Below are positions 44,779 to 51,899 of a stretch of DNA of 64,000 nucleotides, piece after piece. A program made the translations under genes and the position numbers. Origin of the DNA: Streptomyces radiopugnans (GTDB lineage: Bacteria; Actinomycetota; Actinomycetes; Streptomycetales; Streptomycetaceae); the NCBI RefSeq assembly GCF_900110735.1, contig NZ_FOET01000003.1, positions 124,001 through 188,000 of the forward strand, read 5' to 3'. Within the stretch, counting starts at the first letter, position 1. Each line of letters begins with the position of its first letter. The notes under the pieces were generated by a model. That model ran no database searches. It was not told the DNA's origin and saw only the letters and a program-made list of their open reading frames with translations.

Positions 44779-44820
44779 GGCCCGGTGCCGCGGAATCCAC
44801 TGATTCCGCGGCACCGGGCC
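44779..44820. terminator. perfect 19-bp hairpin between DUF5324 gene and tRNA-Ala
   Basis: Arms 44779-44797 and 44802-44820 pair perfectly around a 4-nt loop. It lies 77 nt after the DUF5324 stop and starts 9 nt past the tRNA-Ala 3' end on the other strand, so it mainly serves the tRNA. Confidence 0.88.
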
Positions 44821-44829
44821 TGTGTGGTG

Positions 44830-44902
44830 TGGAGCTTAGGGGAGTCGAACCCCTGACATCTGCCATGCAAAGACAGCGCTCTACCAACTGAGCTAAAGCC
44901 CC
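44830..44902 (-). tRNA. tRNA-Ala (TGC anticodon)
   Basis: 73 nt. The minus strand folds as a canonical tRNA: acceptor GGGGCTT pairs with AAGCTCC (one G-T), D arm TAGCTCAGTTGGTAGAGC, and an anticodon stem-loop reading CTGTCTTTGCATGGCAG with anticodon TGC. The T arm is AGGGGTTCGACTCCCCT and the discriminator is A. CCA is not encoded. Confidence 0.96.
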
Positions 44903-45030
44903 GCCATGGACCAGAGTACCCAATGCCCCGGGTTGGTTCCGACCGGGTATCGCTCCGCGTGCGCCGCCTCCGTAGGATGCTCGGAAGTTCGCTCCAGCGA
45001 AGCGGGCTCGGGGAGACAGGGGAGAGAGCG

Positions 45031-45582
45031 ATGGACGCAGCACAGCAGGAGGCGACCGCCAGGGCGAGGGAACTGCAGAGCCAGTGGTACGGCGAACCGC
45101 TGGGCACCCTCTTCCGCCGGCTCATCGACGACCTCGGCCTCAACCAGGCGCGGCTGGCCACGGTGCTCGGCCTCTCGGCCCCCATGCTCTCCCAGCTGAT
45201 GAGCGGTCAGCGGGCGAAGATCGGCAACCCCGCCGTCGTCCAGCGGGTCCAGGCGCTGCAGGAACTGGCCGCCGAGGTCAGCAAGGGCACCGTCACCGCG
45301 GCCGAGGCCACCCAGCGCATGGACGAGATCCGCCGCACCGCGGGCGGCAACGTGCTGGCCTCCTCCACCCACGTCACCCCCTCCGGCGGCCAGGCCACGA
45401 CCGTCAAGCGCGTCGTACGCGAGATCCAGGCGCTGCTGCGCTCGGTCGCGGACGCGGCCGACATCATCGACGCCTCCGACTCCCTCGCCGGAAGCCACCC
45501 GGAGCTGGCAGAGTTCCTGAGGGTGTACGGCGCGGGCAAGACCGCCGACGCGGTCCGGCACTACGAGGCGCACCAGGCCTGA
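45031..45582 (+). CDS. XRE family helix-turn-helix DNA-binding protein
   Basis: 183 aa. The helix-turn-helix covers about 30-60 (LIDDLGLNQARLATVLGLSAPMLSQLMSGQR). A helical C-terminus follows (VQRVQALQELAAEVSKGTVTAAEAT, VKRVVREIQALLRSVADAADIIDASDSL, ELAEFLRVYGAGKTADAV), which probably dimerises. The ATG at 45031 has GGGGAGAGAG upstream; the longer open frame from 44923 overlaps poor-bias DNA. It is 62 nt upstream of a protein kinase gene on the same strand, so the two may be one operon and the regulator a kinase target. No effector domain is seen. Confidence 0.88.
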   Translation: MDAAQQEATARARELQSQWYGEPLGTLFRRLIDDLGLNQARLATVLGLSAPMLSQLMSGQRAKIGNPAVVQRVQALQELAAEVSKGTVTAAEATQRMDEIRRTAGGNVLASSTHVTPSGGQATTVKRVVREIQALLRSVADAADIIDASDSLAGSHPELAEFLRVYGAGKTADAVRHYEAHQA

Positions 45583-45644
45583 GGACGGCGGCGACGGCGA
45601 CCGGCGGCAACCGGCGGTGACAGGGACGAGGCGGGCACAGCGCG

Positions 45645-47075
45645 ATGGGTGAGGTCTTCGCGGGTCGGTACGAACTGGTCGACCCGATCGGACGCGGCGG
45701 CGTGGGCGCGGTCTGGCGCACCTGGGACCACCGGCGCAGGCGCTACGTGGCCGCCAAGGTCCTCCAGCAGAGCGACGCGCACACCCTGCTGCGGTTCGTG
45801 CGCGAGCAGGCGCTGCGCATCGACCACCCCCACGTACTGGCCCCGACGAGCTGGGCCGCCGACGACGACAAGGTCCTGTTCACCATGGACCTGGTCCGCG
45901 GCGGGTCGCTCGCGCACCTCATCGGCGACTACGGGCCCCTGCCCCCGACGTACGTGTGCACGCTGCTCGACCAGCTGCTGTCGGGGCTCTCCGCGGTGCA
46001 CGCCGAGGACGTGGTGCACCGCGACATCAAGCCCGCCAACATCCTGCTGGAGGCCACCGGCACCGGCCGGCCCCATCTGCGGCTGTCCGACTTCGGCATC
46101 TCGATGCGCAAGGGCGAACCACGGCTGACCGAGGCCGACTACGTGGTCGGCACGCCCGGCTACTTCGCCCCCGAGCAGCTGATGGGCGCCGAACCGGACT
46201 TCCCCGCCGACCTGTACGCGGTCGGGCTGGTGGCGCTGTACCTGCTGACCGGTCAGAAGCCGGACTCCCAGGCGCTGGTGGAGGCGTACGCGCACGGGGT
46301 GCCGCCCGCGCCGCAGGGCCTCCCCGAGCCGCTGTGGCAGGTGCTGGGCACCCTGCTGCACCCCGATCCGGAAGCCCGCTTCCGTACGGCGACGGGCGTA
46401 CGCAGGGCGCTGGCGTCCGCCGCGGAGCTGCTGTCGGCGGACGCCACGGCGGAGCAGGAGGTGGTGGAGGTCTTCGACCAGATCGGTCCGCTGCCGCCGG
46501 GGTTCGGACCGGAGGGGCCGGAGAACCGGGAGGGCCGGGAGGACCCCGAGGGCCCGGAGGGTCCCGGGAACCCCGGGCGGGGGCCGGCGGGCGAGGAGGG
46601 CCGGGGGGACACCGGCTCCCCGGCGTCCCCGGCGTTCCCGGCGTCCGACACCGGGAGCTTCCACCTCCCCCCGCCCGTGCGGGCGTACGCCCAGGAGCCG
46701 CCGCAGGCCCCGCCGTTCCCGGCGCCGGCCCGTCCGCCCGCCCACGCACCGGCGCTGGCTCAGGAGACCACGCAGACGTCCCCCGGGGCCCCCGCCCAGC
46801 CGTATCCGTATCCGGGACCGCCCCTCGCCGGCATGCCGCAGACGCCGGCGGCACCGACGGCACCGGGGACACCGACGCGGCCCTACACGGCCGCCCAGCC
46901 GCTCTCCCCCGCCGGCCCGGCGCCCGCGGGGCCGACGGCAGGGCCCGCGGGCGCGGAGCACCGCGCCCACGCGGCGCGCAGGCCGGGGCCGCCCCCGAAG
47001 GTGGCGGCCCCGCTGCTGGTGCTCGCCCTGGTCCTCATCGCCGTCGGCGTCTGGGCCCTGACCCAGACGCCCTGA
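45645..47075 (+). CDS. Ser/Thr protein kinase with C-terminal membrane anchor
   Basis: 476 aa. The kinase domain (about 7-265) has GRGGVGAVW, Lys38 in YVAAKVL, HRDIKPAN starting at 125, DFG at 149-151 and VVGTPGYFAPEQ. Unlike the other kinases here its activation loop is short and the membrane helix is at the very end (about 452-473), followed by only TQTP, so there is no extracellular sensor. The 190-residue linker is Pro/Gly/Glu-rich. It would act on the inner membrane face and take its signal from a partner. The preceding XRE regulator is the nearest candidate substrate. Confidence 0.9.
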   Translation: MGEVFAGRYELVDPIGRGGVGAVWRTWDHRRRRYVAAKVLQQSDAHTLLRFVREQALRIDHPHVLAPTSWAADDDKVLFTMDLVRGGSLAHLIGDYGPLPPTYVCTLLDQLLSGLSAVHAEDVVHRDIKPANILLEATGTGRPHLRLSDFGISMRKGEPRLTEADYVVGTPGYFAPEQLMGAEPDFPADLYAVGLVALYLLTGQKPDSQALVEAYAHGVPPAPQGLPEPLWQVLGTLLHPDPEARFRTATGVRRALASAAELLSADATAEQEVVEVFDQIGPLPPGFGPEGPENREGREDPEGPEGPGNPGRGPAGEEGRGDTGSPASPAFPASDTGSFHLPPPVRAYAQEPPQAPPFPAPARPPAHAPALAQETTQTSPGAPAQPYPYPGPPLAGMPQTPAAPTAPGTPTRPYTAAQPLSPAGPAPAGPTAGPAGAEHRAHAARRPGPPPKVAAPLLVLALVLIAVGVWALTQTP

Positions 47076-47159
47076 CCCGGGCGGCCCGACCCGGGCATCC
47101 TGAACCGCACCCGGTCCTCGGCGCTCAGGCCTCGGTCCTCGGTCCCCGCTTCCCGGCGC

Positions 47160-48473
47160 TCAGGCGCGGCCCGCGCTCCGCCGGGCGAGGAGCGTCCACA
47201 GGCCGAGCCCCAGGATCAGCGCGGTGCCGGTGCCGATCCCGGCCCAGCCCAGCAGCCGCAGGGTGTCGCCGCTCTCCGCGGCCGACCGGCTCAGCCCCTC
47301 GGCCGCGGCCTCGCGGTCGTCCTCGGTGACCCCGAAGCCGGCCTCCTCGGCGTTTCCGTCGTACTCGGGACCGGCCTCCGGCTCTCCCACGACGGTGGTG
47401 CGCAGCACCACCGGCACCGTGCCGTCGACGGACTCGGCCAGTTTCCCGTTCGCGTGCACCGCGATGTAGTACCAGCCGGCGAAGCGCGTCTCGCCCAGCT
47501 CCGTGCCGCCGTCGAAGCGGTTGGCGAAGGCGACGCGCTGACCGTCCAGCAGGTACGCGGCGGGCTTGTCGGGCCGGTAGCCCACGCCGTCGGTGCCGAT
47601 CCGCCCGCGGGCGGTGTTGTAGAAGTCCACCCGGAAGGCGCCGCTGACGTACGGGGCGTTGTCGCCCCTGGCCCTGGCCGTGCCGAACTCCACCTGGGTG
47701 TACAGCCGCTGGCCCCAGTCGAGCGGCACCTTGTAGAAGCGGGTCTCGCCGGGCCGCAGCCGGTCGCTCCAGTTGCCCCCGCCCATGCCGGGCGCGTCGT
47801 TGAAGCCGGTGCCGCCCTCGATGGGCCTGGTCTCCCCCTTCGGCGCCCCCGGCGGGCTCGGTGTCGCGGCGTCGGGTGCGGCCTCGGACGGGCCGCCGGA
47901 GGCCTGCTTCCGCAGCCCCGGCTCCCGCATGAAGGAGATCTCCAGGGGCCAGCGGCCGGCGTCGGCGGTCTCGTCGCTGTCCCGCTCCACGGAGAAGTGG
48001 TAGACGCCGGGCTCCTGGCAGTAGCCGTCCTTCCTGATCATGCGTCCGGCGAGGTCGGCGATCGGCCGGGCCGAGTCGTCGGAGCCGAAACTCACGTCCC
48101 CGTCACCGCAGTTGATGCCGTCCGCCGACTCCAGGACGACCTCGATGCCGTCCATGCTCTTGACCCGGCTGCCCGGTTCGGGCAGGGCGGTCGCCGAGAT
48201 CCAGGCGTTGGACTCCCCGTCCAGCGTGACGCTGTAGTACCTCCGCTCGCCCGGCCCGATGTCGTCGGTGTAGAAGCCCGGTTCGATGGCCGGCCCGTGG
48301 GCGCTGCTCTCCTGGCCCTCGACGCGCTGGGCGTCCGGAGCCGTCTCGTACGCGGGCAGGTCCTCCGGTCCGGCCGACGGTGCGGCCACGGCGGCTCCCG
48401 GCAGTGCCGCGACCGCGCACAGCGCCGCCGCGGCGGCCAGTGAGCTCCTCATCGTGCGTCCCGCCCGCCCCAT
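47160..48473 (-). CDS. secreted membrane-anchored protein paralogous to the neighbouring VWA protein
   Basis: 437 aa. A signal peptide (MRSSLAAAAALCAVAALPGAAVA) opens the protein and a C-terminal membrane helix (WAGIGTGTALILGLGLWTLLA) with a basic tail ends it. Between them are two beta-rich units. The first contains YTDDIGPGERRYYSVTLDG and MDGIEVVLESADG; the second contains EGGTGFNDAPGMGGGNWSDRL, LRPGETRFYKVPLDWGQRLY and ETRFAGWYYIAVHANGK. Both recur, in the same order, in the VWA gene upstream. The ATG at 48473 shares its first base with the stop codon of that gene (TGATG), so the two are coupled. No enzymatic motif is seen; a surface-binding or chaperone-like partner role is plausible. Confidence 0.8.
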   Translation of the reverse strand: MGRAGRTMRSSLAAAAALCAVAALPGAAVAAPSAGPEDLPAYETAPDAQRVEGQESSAHGPAIEPGFYTDDIGPGERRYYSVTLDGESNAWISATALPEPGSRVKSMDGIEVVLESADGINCGDGDVSFGSDDSARPIADLAGRMIRKDGYCQEPGVYHFSVERDSDETADAGRWPLEISFMREPGLRKQASGGPSEAAPDAATPSPPGAPKGETRPIEGGTGFNDAPGMGGGNWSDRLRPGETRFYKVPLDWGQRLYTQVEFGTARARGDNAPYVSGAFRVDFYNTARGRIGTDGVGYRPDKPAAYLLDGQRVAFANRFDGGTELGETRFAGWYYIAVHANGKLAESVDGTVPVVLRTTVVGEPEAGPEYDGNAEEAGFGVTEDDREAAAEGLSRSAAESGDTLRLLGWAGIGTGTALILGLGLWTLLARRSAGRA

Positions 48474-50500
48474 CACCACGCGCCACCCTCCGTCGTGCCG
48501 TCCGTCGTACCGCCGGCCGTGCCGTCCGCCGCCCTGTCGGCGGCGCCGTCCTTCGCCGCTCCCGTACGCGCCGCCGCGCGCCCGCGCGACCGCGTGTACA
48601 CGGCCGCCGGCGCGATCGCCGGCAGCGTCGCCGCCCCGGCCGCCGCGGCGACGGCCGGACCCGACCATCCTGCACCGCCGGGGCCCGAGCCGTCCCGGGC
48701 GGCCCCCGCTTCCTCCCGGCCGGCCCCTCCGTCCCGATCCCCGTCCCGCTCGCGCACGGCGGGCGCGCCGTGCTCCGGTCCGGCCTTCTCCTCGCCGACC
48801 ACCGCCACGCGCAGTACGAAGCCGACGGCCACGTTCTCGGCGAGTTCGGCGGCGTCCGGGTCGAGGCCGACGCCGATGTGGTACTCGCCCGCGCGCCGCA
48901 CCGGCACCGCACGGGTCGCGCTCTCCCAGTGGTTGGTCCACGCCACCGGCACCGTGCCGTTGGACACCGCCGCCGGCTCGCCGCGGTAGAGGGCGCCGGT
49001 GCCGAACTCGCCGGCGGACTGGACGGGCACCCGGGTGGGGCCTTACACCTCGGTGCTCACGCGCGTCAGCTTCCCGGCCGGGCCGTCGACGGTCGGCTCG
49101 TTGCCGAACTCCACGTCGTAGCGCAGCTGCTGGCCCCAGCCGACCCTCACCCGGTACCAGCGGGTCTGTGCGGGGATCAGTTCGTCGCGCCACACGCCGG
49201 GGCCGATGCCCCGGGCGTCGTTGAAGCCGGTGCCGCCCTCGACGTCGCGCGGCGGACCGGTGGGCAGGGGCGCGGCCTTGCCGCCCGCGCCGTAGTCGGG
49301 TTCGGAGTGCGCCGGCACCGTGCCCTTCGCGAGGGGCTTCTCGGTGGCGAGGAGCAGCTCGACGGGCCAGCGGCCCCGGTCGGACTCCGCGTGGGAGCGC
49401 CGTTCGACCGTCAGCAGGTAGCGGCCGGCCCCGTCGCAGGCGCGGTCGCCGTCGGCCGACGGGATCCGGCTGACGGCGGCGGTGATCGGCATGGCTCCGG
49501 CGCTCCGGCCGAAGTACCGCCAGGTGCTGCCGCACTGCGGCCGGTACTTCTCGTCCCGGACCAGGGTGAGCCGGAGGCCGTCCATGGAGGCGACCGGCAC
49601 CCCGGGCTGGGGCACGGCCGTCACGGCGAGGTCGTCGGCGGCGGAGTCGGCGGGGCCGCCCAGCTCCGCGGCGTACCAGCGCTTCTCCCCGGGGCCGATG
49701 GTGTCCGTGTACTGGCCGGGGGCGATCAGAGGCGCGTCGCCCGCCGTCCGGCCGCCGGTGATCCGCTCGCCCTCCATGCGGTAGCCGTCGGCGGACAGCC
49801 GCGAGGCGCGCTGGAGTTGGCGGGCCAGTGCCTCCGCGTCGGGCGCGTCGTAGTACGAGCCGTGGCCGGCCCGGGCGATGCACTCCAGCTGCTCGCGGGC
49901 CTTCCCGTCCACCTGGAAGCCGATGGCGTCGATCCGCAGCGTCCCCGGGGGCTCCGCGGAGGGCCCCCGCCCGCCGAGTTCCCCGGCGGCCTCGCACGGG
50001 TCCGGGGTGCCGCAGGTGTCCTCGCCGTCGGAGACCAGCAGGATCGTGCGGCGGCCCCAGGAGCCCTCGGGGGCCTCGGGCAGGTCCTCGGCCGCTCTGC
50101 GCAGCGCCAGGCCGATGGGGGTGTCGCCCCTGGGCTCCACCTCGGCGACGGCGCGTTTGACCGCGGCGCGGTCCAGCGGTTCCACCGGCCGCACCAGGCG
50201 GGTGTCGGTGCATCCCCGCGCCCGGTCGGCGCCGTAGACCCTCAGACCGGTGGGGTGGCCGTCGGGGAGCGCGTCGACGACCGTGCCCACGGCGCGGCGG
50301 GCGGACTCGATACGGGTGCTGCCCGAGCCGTCGTCCTCGGCCATCGAGCCGGAGGAGTCCAGCACCATCACCAGTGAGGCGTTTTCTTCCGCAATCGTCC
50401 GCAGTGCCGCGGGAGCCGCGGCGGCGAGCGGTGCCGCGATCAGGGCGAGGAGTGCCCCGCCGCTCAACACCGCGGTCATACGGCGGTGGAGTGCTGCCAT
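48473..50500 (-). pseudogene. von Willebrand factor A domain protein interrupted by an in-frame TAA
   Basis: The frame runs 676 codons from an ATG at 50500 but is broken by a TAA at 49043-49045. Part one (486 codons) has a signal peptide and a VWA domain with the metal site MVLDSSGSMAEDD, then TPIGLAL and LVSDGEDTCG. It continues with the same beta-rich units as the next gene, including YTDTIGPGEKRWYAAELG and EGGTGFNDARGIGPGVWRDELIP. After the stop the same frame continues with RVPVQSAGEFGTGALYRG and VPVAWTNHWESATRA, aligned with the end of the paralogue, and ends at TGATG on the next start. The interruption may be a nonsense mutation, a sequencing error, or true expression as two parts. Confidence 0.72.
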
Positions 50501-50630
50501 GTGCCTTGTCCCCTCGGGCGCGCCTCTCCGGTGGCTTTGCGGAAGCATCGTATATATTTGCTAAAGCGCATATCAAGGCGGTTGCCGTCACGGTCCGGCA
50601 ACACGCTCCCCGGCCGGGCGTGCGGGAACG

Positions 50631-50665
50631 GCGAAGCCCCGGCCGGAGACCGGCCGGGGCTTCGC
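50631..50665. terminator. 16-bp hairpin after DLW-39 gene
   Basis: Arms 50631-50646 and 50650-50665 are perfectly complementary around a 3-nt loop, 19 nt past the stop of the DLW-39 gene on the minus strand. It also separates that gene from the VWA promoter region. Confidence 0.82.
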
Positions 50666-50683
50666 GCGAAGTACTGGTTGCTC

Positions 50684-50818
50684 TCAGACGCCCGAACCTG
50701 CGGGCACGGAGTCGGTCGCCTCCGTCCACAGATCCTGCTCGGCGCGGTCCGCCTGGATCTGGCGGTACACGAGGAGCCCGCCGACGGCGGCCAGTGCGAT
50801 CAGGAGAAGCTTCTTCAC
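50684..50818 (-). CDS. DLW-39 family small membrane protein
   Basis: 44 aa. It starts KKLLLIALAAVGGLLVYRQ, a single membrane helix, followed by the family signature QADRAEQDLWTEATDSV and a short tail. The name-giving DLW residues are present. The family is confined to actinobacteria and is typically found near gyrA and tRNA-Ile, as here; its function is unknown. The GTG at 50818 follows an AAGGACGAGG site. Longer open frames upstream have no support. Confidence 0.88.
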   Translation of the reverse strand: MKKLLLIALAAVGGLLVYRQIQADRAEQDLWTEATDSVPAGSGV

Positions 50819-51000
50819 CGCGCTACCTCGTCCTTCTAGACGTTGGGACCTACTGGCGCCCGATGATACCCAAGCGGGCGTCCCCGCAGAGCGACCGACC
50901 CGGGCGGCCGGCGCCCGCCGGCCCGCCGTCACCGCAGGTCCCGCCGGCCCCGGGGACGGGCACGCCCCGCCGGCTCCCCGCGCCGGCGGAACCGCAACGC

Positions 51001-51037
51001 CGAACGCCCGGCCCTTCGGAGAGGGGCCGGGCGTTCG
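51001..51037 (-). terminator. terminator of tRNA-Ile
   Basis: A 14-bp perfect stem (51001-51014 with 51024-51037) around a 9-nt loop begins 10 nt beyond the tRNA-Ile 3' end on the minus strand. Confidence 0.82.
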
Positions 51038-51047
51038 ATCCGCCGTG

Positions 51048-51121
51048 TGGGGCTAACAGGACTTGAACCTGTGGCCTCTTCCTTATCAGGGAAGCGCTCT
51101 AACCGTCTGAGCTATAGCCCC
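51048..51121 (-). tRNA. tRNA-Ile (GAT anticodon)
   Basis: 74 nt. The minus strand reads as a standard tRNA: acceptor GGGGCTA pairs with TAGCCCC, D arm TAGCTCAGACGGTTAGAGC, anticodon stem CTTCC/GGAAG with loop CTGATAA and anticodon GAT, T arm ACAGGTTCAAGTCCTGT, discriminator A. CCA is not encoded. A tRNA-Ile just downstream of gyrA is conserved in actinobacteria. Confidence 0.97.
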
Positions 51122-51214
51122 GCGCTGCACCGAAAGATTAGCGCACTTCAGCCGCTCGCCAAAATCGCGTGGGTCCGCGGCCGCTCCGGTGCGGCGTCCG
51201 GGATGCTCCCGGGG

Positions 51215-51892
51215 TCACTCGTCCTCCGCGAGGGTCACCTCGACGCCGCCGACGAGACCGGCCGACATGTTGTAGATGAACGCCCCCAGCGTGGCCAGGG
51301 CCGTCATCAGCACCACGTCGATCACGGCGATGACCGAGGTGAAGGTCACCACCCGGGGCAGGGACAGGAAGCCCTGGAGGTCGAAGCCCCCGCCTCCGTC
51401 CGTGGCGGTCGCCTCGCTGACCGTCCCGCCGACGGCCGCGAACACCCCCATGGCGTCCATGACCATCCACAGCACGGCCACCGCGATGACGGTGCAGATG
51501 CCCAGGGCTATCGACAGCAGGAAGCCGACCTTCATCACCGACCACGGGTCGACCTTGGCCACCCTCAGCCGCGCCTTGCGCGTCCTGGGGACCGTACGGG
51601 CTCCGGTGCGCGGACGTCGCGTGACGTCCTGCCGGAGGTCGCCCCGCTCGTCCTGGGCGGCCCGCGGCTGCGGGGTGCCGCCCGGCGGGGGCGGCGGGTA
51701 CGCCTGCGGTGGCTGGTGCGGCTGCGGCGCGCCCGCGTGCTGCTGGGCCTGCGGCTGCGGTTGCGGGTGGGCACTGGTCACGGTTGTTCCCCCACGGTGG
51801 GATTCGCCCTGTCGTCGAGCGTCGTCAGCGGCCGGTCCACGGGCGCCGCCGTCATCGTCGCCGCCCCTGGCGGCGCCCGCGGTTCCACTCAC
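51215..51892 (-). CDS. DUF3566 family transmembrane protein
   Basis: 225 aa. A disordered N-terminal third (Gly/Asp, then Gln/Pro-rich, for example PQPQPQAQQHAGAPQPHQPP) precedes ARLRVAKVDPWSVMKVGFLLSIALG, two or more membrane helices (VGFLLSIALGICTVIAVAVLWMVM and VVTFTSVIAVIDVVLMTALATLGAFIYN) and a last short LVGGVEVTLAEDE. This is the protein encoded directly after gyrA in most actinobacteria, with unknown role. The GTG at 51892 lies 7 nt after the gyrA stop and has GAGGAG 10 nt upstream, so they form one transcript. A longer open frame overlapping gyrA is rejected. Confidence 0.9.
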   Translation of the reverse strand: MSGTAGAARGGDDDGGARGPAADDARRQGESHRGGTTVTSAHPQPQPQAQQHAGAPQPHQPPQAYPPPPPGGTPQPRAAQDERGDLRQDVTRRPRTGARTVPRTRKARLRVAKVDPWSVMKVGFLLSIALGICTVIAVAVLWMVMDAMGVFAAVGGTVSEATATDGGGGFDLQGFLSLPRVVTFTSVIAVIDVVLMTALATLGAFIYNMSAGLVGGVEVTLAEDE

Positions 51893-51899
51893 GGTCTGT

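Noticed and set aside
47160..50729. A single 1189-codon minus-strand frame covering both surface-protein genes
   Set aside because: Only the part from 48473 downward shows protein-like composition. Upstream the same frame is Arg/Gly/Pro-rich nonsense, while the VWA protein is read in another frame.
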